From the IMG/VR virus record IMGVR_UViG_3300025030_000139, positions 1 to 52,898 of that record: 52,898 bases of DNA; one strand, written 5' to 3'. Shown piece after piece: positions 8,443 to 15,474 of this stretch. The notes under the pieces are model-generated. The model did not search any database and was not told where the DNA came from. It worked only from the letters and a program-made list of their open reading frames with translations. The position numbers were made by a program, and so were the translations under genes. Position 1 is the stretch's first letter. Each line of letters opens with the position of its first letter. This DNA is from a virus.

Positions 8443-8970
8443 TTAGATGATGGCCCCGAGCGCGGCCGCCGTCTCGTGCTCGATGAAATCCCACACCCCG
8501 TTCACGTCGTCGTCCACCGCGATCCCCTTAAACCCCGACGAGAAAAATTGCCCGTCGGCAAACGACCCTTCCAGCCCGCTGGTCAGCTTGCACTTGTACA
8601 GCACCACATGGATGTCGTCCGTCGCCGCCTCGCCCAGCGATCGTCCCTGCAGTTGAAAATACGGGAACGATTTTTGAGAGTCGCCCACCAGCGATGTCTG
8701 CTCGTTCGGCGTGCTGCCCGAAGTCGTCACCGTGCGGCCCGTCATCGTCGCATACGCCGCCAGCGAAATCCCGCCGCGCTCGATCTCGAAGTCGGCCGCC
8801 TCGCTGATCGACGCCACCGCCGACAATTTATCGCCGCCGCTCAGCGTCCCGGTCCGCAGCCGCTCCGTGAACTTCAGCGTCTGCTCGATGCCCACCGCCA
8901 CGCCCGTCCCGCCCGGCAGTGAATAAACCTTGATCTCTCGCAGCCCAAATGGCTTGTCACCGTAAGACAT
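8443..8970 (-). CDS. Major tail (tube) protein, paralogue 1
   Basis: 175 residues, ATG 8970 behind a strong AGGAGG site. Expected to form the tail tube. Beta-rich throughout. The segment FEIERGGISLAAYATMTG followed by RTVTTSGSTPNE and the later GSFADGQFFSSGFKGIAV are closely mirrored in the protein at 50377-50940, showing that the two are paralogues. Position immediately before the chaperone supports the tube assignment for this copy, while the second copy sits with the tip and fibre genes. Confidence 0.8.
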   Translation of the reverse strand: MSYGDKPFGLREIKVYSLPGGTGVAVGIEQTLKFTERLRTGTLSGGDKLSAVASISEAADFEIERGGISLAAYATMTGRTVTTSGSTPNEQTSLVGDSQKSFPYFQLQGRSLGEAATDDIHVVLYKCKLTSGLEGSFADGQFFSSGFKGIAVDDDVNGVWDFIEHETAAALGAII

Positions 8971-8981
8971 GTCAGTCCTCC

Positions 8982-9287
8982 TCAGTCCTCAATAGTTTTG
9001 TGTTTGCGGCGCGGTTTTTCCAGTGCAGGACTGTCCGTCGCCGCAGAACCGGACAACGCCTGATCGATCACGGCCTGCACGATCTCCTCGGCCGTGTAAC
9101 TCGACAACAAGGGTTCGTCGGGCGACAGCGCAAAATCCGGCCGCGGATACGTCAACAGGTTCGCCGCGACGGCCAGATTATCCACCGTCGCCGTGTAACC
9201 GTTCTCCGCCGACCACCTGAACCGATCGACAATCCGCTCGCCAAACGCCCGCAGATAAACAATCCGTACACTCGTGATGGTGATCAT
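8982..9287 (-). CDS. Hypothetical phage protein
   Basis: 101 residues from ATG 9287 with GGAGGCTGG upstream. A longer open frame reaches back into the palindromic element but is not needed. A short beta N-terminus (ITITSVRIVYLRAFGERIV) is followed by an acidic helical region and a basic tail (KPRRKHKTIED). The position between a glycosyltransferase and the tail tube gene suggests a tail or neck accessory; no family recognised. Confidence 0.65.
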   Translation of the reverse strand: MITITSVRIVYLRAFGERIVDRFRWSAENGYTATVDNLAVAANLLTYPRPDFALSPDEPLLSSYTAEEIVQAVIDQALSGSAATDSPALEKPRRKHKTIED

Positions 9288-9299
9288 CCAGCCTCCTAA

Positions 9300-9337
9300 C
9301 TCCCTCTCCCTTTTAGGGAGAGGGCTGGGGTGAGGGT
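9300..9337. repeat. Palindromic element P, copy 3
   Basis: TCCCTCTCCC/GGGAGAGGG arms and GGGGTGAGGG. Fills the gap between the glycosyltransferase stop and the next gene. Confidence 0.85.
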
Positions 9338-10359
9338 TACCCAACCACCCTCAGCAAATCTTCCGCCACGTCGCCCCACGTGCGCCCGCTCAACCACTGC
9401 GCCGCCTCTTTCCCGAACTGCCTGGCCTCGCTCGGATGCTCAATGCACCACCGCATCCTCACGATGCACGCTTCCACGTCCGGTTCCACCCACTCCCCGA
9501 TCGTCCCCGCGTCCCACCAGCCATACGCCGCCGGTGAGAACCTCGTGATCGGGATCGGCAGCGCCCAACGTTCGCAATCGACGGCCAGGCCGCCGTGGTT
9601 GGTTGCGATCACCGGCAGCCCCGTCGCGGCCGCCTCGCGCGGCGGCAGGCCCCACCCCTCGCCGCGCGATGGAAACACAAAACAGTCCGCGCGCGCCAGC
9701 AGCGATCGCCAGGCGTAGCGATCGAGTTTCCCGATCAGCGCCTTCACGTTCTGATCCGCGAACTTCGGATTGCCCGGCAGCGCCTCGCGGAAGTGCAGCA
9801 CCAGCTGCACGTCCGTGCGATCGCCGAACGCCAGCCGGAACGCGCGATACGCCACGTCCCATCCCTTGCGCAGGTCCGGCGTGCCTGACCACACGAACGT
9901 GTACACCTCTTTGTCGATCGCGCGTTCGATCGGGAAGTAATCGTCGAGGTTCAATCCCAACTCGACCACGGCGATCGGCTTTGTGATCCCGTTCGCGCGG
10001 AACATCTCCGCGCACCACTCGCTCGGCGTGACCAATTGGTCGCACCGCCGCTCGATCGCCTCCGCCCAGCCCGCCGGCAGCCGCGTCGCCTCGAACATCG
10101 TGTAGCCGGCCAGCGTCCCCGCGTCGATCAGCGGATACCACCTCGGCACGCACAGCGCCAGCGCCGCGCCGGGCCGCACGTCCCAATACCGCAGATCTTC
10201 CTCGTCCTGTTGGGGCAATCCCTTGCGGTTGCCCTCCGGCGGACGCATATCCATCACGTGAACCTCCGGCTGCAGCGCCCTCAGCGCCCGCCCGATCTCG
10301 ATCGTCGCCTCCCCGTACCCATCCAACGGCTCGAAAAATCCCAAAAATGAGAGCGTCAT
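9337..10359 (-). CDS. GT-B glycosyltransferase (GT4-like)
   Basis: 340 residues. It transfers a sugar from an activated donor to an unknown acceptor. The N-terminal half has FEPLDGYGEATIEIGRAL (glycine-rich acceptor loop). The C-terminal half starts at YTFVWSGTPDLRKGWDVAYR and contains the classic donor-site block DCFVFPSRGEGWGLPPREA with the E-x7-E-like acidic pair, then GLPVIATNHGGL. Complete for a compact GT4 enzyme. It is inserted among head-tail joining and tail genes, an unusual place, and may glycosylate the virion or the cell surface of a lysogen. Confidence 0.88.
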   Translation of the reverse strand: MTLSFLGFFEPLDGYGEATIEIGRALRALQPEVHVMDMRPPEGNRKGLPQQDEEDLRYWDVRPGAALALCVPRWYPLIDAGTLAGYTMFEATRLPAGWAEAIERRCDQLVTPSEWCAEMFRANGITKPIAVVELGLNLDDYFPIERAIDKEVYTFVWSGTPDLRKGWDVAYRAFRLAFGDRTDVQLVLHFREALPGNPKFADQNVKALIGKLDRYAWRSLLARADCFVFPSRGEGWGLPPREAAATGLPVIATNHGGLAVDCERWALPIPITRFSPAAYGWWDAGTIGEWVEPDVEACIVRMRWCIEHPSEARQFGKEAAQWLSGRTWGDVAEDLLRVVG

Positions 10360-10404
10360 GCTTATCCCTTCTTAAGGCCTCTTTTCGATGTGCTTGAATT
10401 CATT

Positions 10405-10443
10405 CCCGATCCCCGATCCCTGATCCCCGATCCCCAATCCCTG
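10405..10443. repeat. Tandem GATCCC(C/T)(C/T)GATCCC array
   Basis: Seven-to-eight-base units GATCCCC/GATCCCTG repeated about five times between two genes. A related array is at 13396-13427. Confidence 0.85.
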
Positions 10444-10448
10444 CTTTC

Positions 10449-10874
10449 TCACCTCAACCGGTACACCTCAAACCGGCTCACATCCATCGAGCACTGCAAG
10501 CCCTGATCCTCTTCGTCGTGGATGTCGTTCGCGTGCCGCACCTCCCACACCCGCTGCCCGCTCAACTTCTGCCGGTGCAGGTCCACGTACACCTTATCCA
10601 GCGCCGCCACGATTGTCGCGTGCCCGCTGCGCTGATACCCGAAGATGCTCACCATCATCCGGCTGCCCGTCCGGTGCGGCGGAATATCCGCCTCCCCGTC
10701 CACCTTGATCAGCAGGCACGGCAGGATTTCCTTGTTCGCGTCGAACGCCGCCGGCGCGCTCTGCCGCGTAATCTCGCCGATGTCCTCCGCCGCATAAATT
10801 CCGCCCGTCACCAGCGCCGTCAGAGAACTATCAGCAGCTAATAGTGATTTGATGCTCTGCGCGATCGTCGTCAT
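10449..10874 (-). CDS. Tail terminator / neck protein-like
   Basis: 141 residues. Helical N-terminus (IAQSIKSLLAADSSLTALV), then beta strands (ILPCLLIKVDG, RMMVSIFGYQR), a central helix (IVAALDKVYVDLHRQKLS) and a C-terminal strand. This resembles tail-completion/terminator proteins that cap the tube at the neck (DUF3168-like layout). Placed between the minor head protein and tail genes, which fits. Family assignment is by pattern only. Confidence 0.6.
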   Translation of the reverse strand: MTTIAQSIKSLLAADSSLTALVTGGIYAAEDIGEITRQSAPAAFDANKEILPCLLIKVDGEADIPPHRTGSRMMVSIFGYQRSGHATIVAALDKVYVDLHRQKLSGQRVWEVRHANDIHDEEDQGLQCSMDVSRFEVYRLR

Positions 10875-10880
10875 CTCTCA

Positions 10881-10928
10881 CCACTTCGCACTTTAGTCAC
10901 TTCCCACTTCGCACTTCCCACTACCCAC
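10881..10928. repeat. Short iterated array at gene boundary
   Basis: Units CACTTCG, CACTTTAGT, CACTTCC. Covers the 5' leader of the neck gene and the stop of the minor head gene. Confidence 0.85.
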
Positions 10929-12060
10929 TATACGGATCCCCAAACGCCCACTCCGTCAAATCCTGCGCCAGCCTCATCTTCGCCAGACTCACCAACGGAT
11001 CGCCTCCGATCGCGCTCGCGTACCCGTCCATCTCAGGCCACGCCTGCGATCCGTCCATCCAGCCGCGCAACTTCGTCGTCAACTCCTCCGGCTTAATCAA
11101 CACCGCCGTCTTGTAACACAGGCACTGCACGTGAATCGGCAAACTGATCGTCCCCTTCGGATACACCCCCCCGCCCTTCGGCCCGCCGGCCACCACCTGG
11201 TCGCACTCGTCGTCCACCGGATGCCCGCTGCTCAAATGAATCTGCTCTTCCTGCACGAACGGCAGCGCTTGCATCACCCGATCCGTCGCCATGTGGTGGA
11301 TCGTCTGAATCTCATTGCGCGCCAGGCGCAGCGCCTTATAAGCCACGCCCTGCCCCTTGCACTCCGCCCCGCTATACAACCCCGTCCGCCGCCCGCCGGC
11401 GATCTCTTTCTTGGTCAGCTTGTACAGCCGTGTCCGCGTCCATCTCGGACAACCCTGTGACGCGCCGAGGTATTGCTCCAACTGCTGCGCGATGTCCCAC
11501 GCGCTCGCCCCGTTCGCCGCGCCGGTATAGATCACCTGGTCGATCCCCGCGCGCGACGCATGATCGAGGTTCCAGATTCGTGTGCTCAGCGGAATGCCGT
11601 CGGCATACACCCTCTGATAAGCGGCGTCGAGCACCGCCTGGTGCTGCGGATTGAACACGTACTCGAGCGTGCTGCTGCGCCCCTCCTCGATCGCCCGTTG
11701 TGCCTTCTCATATTGCGGCAGAAAAAACCGATCGTGCAGCACCGCCCATGTCCCGAACGGGATCGCCGCCGCAGTCCTCAACCACTCCGTCAGTGCCGCG
11801 TTCCACTCCTTGTACGCCGCGATCCAGATGCGCTGCGCCGCCTCGTGCGCCCGGATCAGCCCCAGCCCGTCCAGCGTGTTCGATGAAGCGTGTTGGATCA
11901 CCGCGGCCCGCATCTTCGTCGATGCCTCTGCAAAAATCCGATGCGTCTCCCCGATCGAGTACAGGTGCAGCCGCGCCAGCGCCATCTGCTGCGTCTTCCC
12001 CACCTGCCCGATCGAAATATCCCCGATCGTCTTCCCTGCCGCTTCCGTGATCGTCGTCAT
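10921..12060 (-). CDS. Minor head protein (SPP1 gp7 / Mu gpF-like)
   Basis: 379 residues from ATG 12060; the GTG-initiated extension to 12078 is encoded by repeat array. Long helical N-terminal region with RIFAEASTKMRAAVIQHAS. The central part ends in RLARNEIQTIHHMATDRVM, and a C-terminal cysteine/histidine segment reads HLSSGHPVDDECDQVV...LPIHVQCLCYK. The order R-N-E, then C, then H-x-x-C-x-C is the hallmark of the SPP1 gp7/Mu F family of minor capsid proteins. It sits directly downstream of the portal gene, as these genes normally do. Confidence 0.78.
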   Translation of the reverse strand: MTTITEAAGKTIGDISIGQVGKTQQMALARLHLYSIGETHRIFAEASTKMRAAVIQHASSNTLDGLGLIRAHEAAQRIWIAAYKEWNAALTEWLRTAAAIPFGTWAVLHDRFFLPQYEKAQRAIEEGRSSTLEYVFNPQHQAVLDAAYQRVYADGIPLSTRIWNLDHASRAGIDQVIYTGAANGASAWDIAQQLEQYLGASQGCPRWTRTRLYKLTKKEIAGGRRTGLYSGAECKGQGVAYKALRLARNEIQTIHHMATDRVMQALPFVQEEQIHLSSGHPVDDECDQVVAGGPKGGGVYPKGTISLPIHVQCLCYKTAVLIKPEELTTKLRGWMDGSQAWPEMDGYASAIGGDPLVSLAKMRLAQDLTEWAFGDPYSG

Positions 12061-12064
12061 CAAT

Positions 12065-12128
12065 CCCACTTTAGACACTTCCCACTTCTCACTTTAGACA
12101 CTTCCCACTTCCAACTTTAGTCACTTCC
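12065..12128. repeat. Short iterated array at gene boundary
   Basis: Alternating CACTTTAGACACTTCC and CACTTCT units. Spans the end of the portal gene and the leader of the minor head gene. Confidence 0.85.
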
Positions 12129-13385
12129 TTGCGCCGCCAACCGCTCCACGTCCCCGCCGCCCAGCACCACCTGGCTCAAATCCACGTCGGGAATGAACTG
12201 CCCGATCAGCGTCAGGATGATCTGATCGTCCAGCCCGAACGCCCGCAGCCGCAGGGCCGCGTCGGATAGATCGCGCAGCATCGTCGGCGTCAACACCTTC
12301 CGCTTGGCCCAGGCCAGCGTATAATCGGCGCTCTCCGGCAGGATGCCCGCCAGCAATAATTGCAAATCGATTACCGGCCGCACGATCTCATCCTCCACCC
12401 ACTTCGTGATCGTCGGCAAATCATCGTCGTATTGTTCCTTTTGCTCGTTCAGGATGTCGCGGTTGAGGTCCTCCCCATACCCGATCAAACTCATCGGGAT
12501 CGGCGAGGCCGTCCAGAACGATCGCAGGTGGTGCATCACGTCGCCGATCTGGTCGAGGTTCGCATCGCCCTGAATCGTGCTGATGCCGCCCTCTTTGTTG
12601 CTGAAGAAATCGATCTTCGCTGCGAACGGCTGATCGAGCGCCGCCTGGTTGAGCGTCTTGTAGCGCTCGATGTCGGCCTCGTCGCCTTCTACCACGTGGT
12701 GATACCGCATCCCCGCCCGCGTCTTGCGCCGGATCGCGATGTCGGTCTCGCCCTGGTCGAGCCGTCGATAGGCTTTCACCGCCTCCGCAAATAGCGGCGT
12801 CCCGTAGCGCTGCCCCTCGTCGTGCGCCCAGCGCGCGTGCACGATCTGCCACTGCGCAAACCAGATCGCCTCTTTCGGCGCATTCTGACCCATCCACAGT
12901 TGGTCCGACCACCAGAACGCCCTAAGCGGATCCGCGAATTGATCGAACACATCCGAGTTGCGCCGCATCTCCAGCGTCGGCTTGCGCGTCAATACCGTGA
13001 TCTCCGCCTGCGCGTTGACCCCGATCTCCAGCAGCATGTCGCCGTCGCGCAGCGCCAGCCGCATCCAGTCGTCCAATCGATCGAGCATCTTCACGCGCGT
13101 GATCATCGCCGTGGCCGCCTCTACCGCGCGCGCATCCTGGCTCTGCACCTCGAACCCGCCGCGCACCGCGTCACGCGCCAGCGTCCCGATGATGCGTTTC
13201 ACACGCATATCGCCGCGGTACATCTCGCGACACGCCTCGATAATGGCCGATCGCTCGCGCTCCACCCGGAACAACTCGGCCCCGTCGAACGGCCGCGTCG
13301 GCGTCGGATGCTCCTCGATCGTCGTCGGCGCCGCAGCCGGCTGCCGTTGCTTGAACAGGTTCGTGATGCGATCGATCAATCCCAT
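12117..13385 (-). CDS. Portal protein
   Basis: 422 residues. Forms the dodecameric DNA gate of the procapsid. N-terminal IDRITNLFKQRQ. Clip/stem-like features include GDMLLEIGVNAQAEITVLTR and WFAQWQIVHARWAHDEGQRYGTP; the I-V-H-x-R-W...G-x-S/T-x-L pattern is common in SPP1/DUF1073-type portals. A crown-side helix contains FWTASPIPMSLIGYGEDLNRD followed by EQKEQYDDDLPTITKWVEDE. Length is normal. It lies about 3 kb downstream of the capsid gene, where canonical order would place portal before capsid. Confidence 0.85.
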   Translation of the reverse strand: MGLIDRITNLFKQRQPAAAPTTIEEHPTPTRPFDGAELFRVERERSAIIEACREMYRGDMRVKRIIGTLARDAVRGGFEVQSQDARAVEAATAMITRVKMLDRLDDWMRLALRDGDMLLEIGVNAQAEITVLTRKPTLEMRRNSDVFDQFADPLRAFWWSDQLWMGQNAPKEAIWFAQWQIVHARWAHDEGQRYGTPLFAEAVKAYRRLDQGETDIAIRRKTRAGMRYHHVVEGDEADIERYKTLNQAALDQPFAAKIDFFSNKEGGISTIQGDANLDQIGDVMHHLRSFWTASPIPMSLIGYGEDLNRDILNEQKEQYDDDLPTITKWVEDEIVRPVIDLQLLLAGILPESADYTLAWAKRKVLTPTMLRDLSDAALRLRAFGLDDQIILTLIGQFIPDVDLSQVVLGGGDVERLAAQGSD

Positions 13386-13395
13386 AGCCGTATCA

Positions 13396-13427
13396 TCCCG
13401 ATCCCTGATCCCTGATCCCTAATCCCG
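13396..13427. repeat. Tandem GATCCCT array
   Basis: Four units of about 8 nt between portal and head-joining genes; related to 10405-10443. Confidence 0.8.
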
Positions 13428-13436
13428 GCTCACGTC

Positions 13437-13763
13437 TCATTCCACCCTCTCCGCCTGCGCCTGTGTCGCCGCCTGCCGGTTCGGGCTTACTTCGATCACG
13501 CGGTACAGCACCCCGCTCGCCGTGAACCGGTCCTCGACCTGAATGTTCAACGCCGGCGCGCCGAACACGATCACATGCGATCGATACTCCTGTGTCGGCC
13601 CGGCGTCGACTCGCTGCCCGCGTCCCGCGCCCAGCAACTCCAGGCGCACCGTCTGCGCGGCCAGCGTCGTGCTGCCCCGCCGGATCGTGATCGACACGTC
13701 GTTATCGTCGCGGATGATCACTGCATCCGCCTGCATCTGCGTCAAATCGTCGGCGCTCAGCAT
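13437..13763 (-). CDS. Head-tail joining / head completion-like protein
   Basis: 108 residues, ATG 13763 with AGGAAAGAGAC upstream. Mostly beta strands (SITIRRGSTTLAAQTVRLEL, HVIVFGAPALNIQVEDRF) ending in RFTASGVLYRVIEVSPN. The motif D-R-F-x-x-G...Y-x-V is typical of small head-closure (stopper) proteins. Context between portal and adaptor genes agrees. Confidence 0.62.
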   Translation of the reverse strand: MLSADDLTQMQADAVIIRDDNDVSITIRRGSTTLAAQTVRLELLGAGRGQRVDAGPTQEYRSHVIVFGAPALNIQVEDRFTASGVLYRVIEVSPNRQAATQAQAERVE

Positions 13764-13780
13764 GTCTCTTTCCTATTTCC

Positions 13781-13848
13781 CCTTTGCATCTTTGCGGCTC
13801 ACATGCGGTGTTCTTTCCCGTTGCGTGAGACATCTTTGCATGAGACCA
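13781..13848. repeat. CTTTGCGGC / GTTGCGTGAGA dispersed repeat
   Basis: Contains CATCTTTGCGGC and CGTTGCGTGAGACATCTTTGC. Related sequence (CTTTGCGGCTTTGCG) occurs at 40402-40437. No coding potential seen in the gap. Confidence 0.65.
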
Positions 13849-14475
13849 TTATCCTGCCGTCACGATATGCCCGCGATGCACGCGGATCGCATCCTCATAC
13901 TGCCGCTCGTAACTCTCCGCCTGTGCGCGGAACTCCGCCGCCAGTTTCTCTTTGCTCACCCGCTCCTCGCCGATCGTATACTGCCACGCCTCGCGCGCCG
14001 CCGCCGTCGCCTGCAGCGTCAGCGCCTTGCTGGATGCCTTCAGCAGCACGATCGTCGCAATCTCCTCTGACATCACCGGGTAAGTCTCGCTCTCGTCAAG
14101 CACGTGCCCCGCCCCATAGCGCAGCTGTCGCGCCCCGCTATACGTCGGCGTCGGGACCAGCGTCAGCGTCAACCCCACGATCGTCTGCTGCTCGCTCCAA
14201 TTCGGCGGCACCGGCACCAGGCCTGCCCCGGTGACGAGCACGCCGGCGCTCGCCAGCGGCATCGCCAGATCGACCCACTTCACGAAATCATCCGGTAACG
14301 TGTAATCGGCCTGCCCACCAACCACATTGATCGTCGTGATCTTAATCGTCGAGGCGCGCCGGTTGAAATCGTGCACCCCGTCCTTCACGCATTGCTCATA
14401 TTGCCCGCTCGACGGCACGCTGTTCCGCGCCGGCACATCGGCGGTGAGACGACTGACGAGATCTGAAAGGTCCAT
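13849..14475 (-). CDS. Head-tail adaptor / connector-like protein
   Basis: 208 residues. N-terminal DLSDLVSRLTADVPARN, then QYEQCVKDGVHDFNRRASTI, followed by a YTLPDDFVKWVDLAMP block. The C-terminal half is helical, with MSEEIATIVLLKASSKALTL and ESYERQYEDAIRVHRG. The alternation of helical bundle, DY-x-LP-x-DF loop and charged C-terminal helix is seen in phage adaptor proteins attached below the portal. Assigned from architecture and position only. Confidence 0.6.
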   Translation of the reverse strand: MDLSDLVSRLTADVPARNSVPSSGQYEQCVKDGVHDFNRRASTIKITTINVVGGQADYTLPDDFVKWVDLAMPLASAGVLVTGAGLVPVPPNWSEQQTIVGLTLTLVPTPTYSGARQLRYGAGHVLDESETYPVMSEEIATIVLLKASSKALTLQATAAAREAWQYTIGEERVSKEKLAAEFRAQAESYERQYEDAIRVHRGHIVTAG

Positions 14476-14510
14476 AATCTTCGCTATCTAATGGCGGTTA
14501 GCTGTGCTAC

Positions 14511-14547
14511 TCCCCTCCCCTTGTAGGGGAGGGGTTGGGGGTGAGGT
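14511..14547. repeat. Palindromic element P, copy 4
   Basis: TCCCCTCCCC/GGGGAGGGG arms with GGGGGTGAGG. Lies in the spacer. A preceding CTAATGGCGGTTAGCTGTGC motif belongs to the dispersed TTAGCTGCGC-type repeat. Confidence 0.85.
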
Positions 14548-14858
14548 TACTCCTCGTCCGATCCGGCATCCATCACCGATGCCGGGCGTGTCCCGCTCCG
14601 CCCGCGTCCCCGCGCCGGCTTGGGTGGATCCTCGCTCACGGCGCCGCTATCGCTCAGGATCGGCGGACTCGATTCCGGCCTGAGTGGCGGCGCGTTGATA
14701 GGCGCATCTTCCGTAGACGACAGCACCTTAAAGTATCCCGGATGCGCTTTCTCGGCTCGCTCCAGCGCTAGGGCCGTCACGGTGCGATGCTCGCCCGGAT
14801 AGATGAACTGCCTGTTCAATGGCACGCCCCTCACGCCGATGTTTTTCACTGTGACCAT
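14547..14858 (-). CDS. Hypothetical virion-region protein
   Basis: 103 residues, ATG 14858 with GGAGGGCAC upstream. N-terminal 45 residues look folded (VTVKNIGVRGVPLNRQFIYP). The remainder is a low-complexity proline, serine and acidic tail (PARGRGRSGTRPASVMDAGS) likely to be disordered. Between the exported protein and the adaptor gene. No family recognised. Confidence 0.65.
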   Translation of the reverse strand: MVTVKNIGVRGVPLNRQFIYPGEHRTVTALALERAEKAHPGYFKVLSSTEDAPINAPPLRPESSPPILSDSGAVSEDPPKPARGRGRSGTRPASVMDAGSDEE

Positions 14859-14866
14859 GTGCCCTC

Positions 14867-15400
14867 CTAGTAGTCTTTGTACACCAGCTTGATGGTCGCG
14901 GTCACATCCTCATTCGTGCCCAGGCCCACCACGTTGATCGAATAACGCAGATACAGCCCGGCCAGCGGTATCTGTTGATATTTCGTGCCGTCCGCGGTGA
15001 ACACCAGGGCATAGCTGCCCGTATTGATAGTGTCCGATACCCACGTAAACGAGGCGTCCGCCCAGTTCGTTCTGTCTGTGCTGAACTGTGGAGTGAGCGT
15101 GATGGCGGCTGTCCCCGACAGGTCGGTTGTCACAAACACGTCCGCCGTCGCATAGCCGCCCGTCTGGCTCACGTCCAGTCCGCTGATGGTTCGCGGACTC
15201 GCGCTGTAACTCACCGCATCGGTCGTGATCACCGTCGATGGATAGAGCGTGATCGACGTCGACCAGCGCGATACCCCGCTGGCATTCTCCGGCGTGCCCG
15301 GCCCGGTGCCCGACGCCAACACGCCGCCCACCAGGGTGGCGGCCATGAGAAGCGTCACCAATACGACTGCCAACACGCGCCCATTGATTCTGAAGTTCAT
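14867..15400 (-). CDS. Exported beta-rich protein with signal peptide
   Basis: 177 residues from ATG 15400, chosen for the strong GGAGGATTACC site and because a classical signal peptide follows. That peptide is a basic N-terminus (MNFRINGR), a hydrophobic core (VLAVVLVTLLMAATLVGGVL) and an ASG cleavage area. The mature part is rich in Thr, Ser and beta strands (TAAITLTPQFSTDRTNWADA, TGSYALVFTADGTKY) and looks like a single beta-sandwich domain. It lies directly behind the major capsid gene, where decoration proteins are usual, but export would not suit a cytoplasmic assembly factor. A secreted or surface adhesion role is possible. Confidence 0.72.
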   Translation of the reverse strand: MNFRINGRVLAVVLVTLLMAATLVGGVLASGTGPGTPENASGVSRWSTSITLYPSTVITTDAVSYSASPRTISGLDVSQTGGYATADVFVTTDLSGTAAITLTPQFSTDRTNWADASFTWVSDTINTGSYALVFTADGTKYQQIPLAGLYLRYSINVVGLGTNEDVTATIKLVYKDY

Positions 15401-15474
15401 GGTAATCCTCCAATTGGATGGACGGGGTGCGCACAGGCACCCCGTGACTAGAGATGACTTGACGACGCGCCGCA

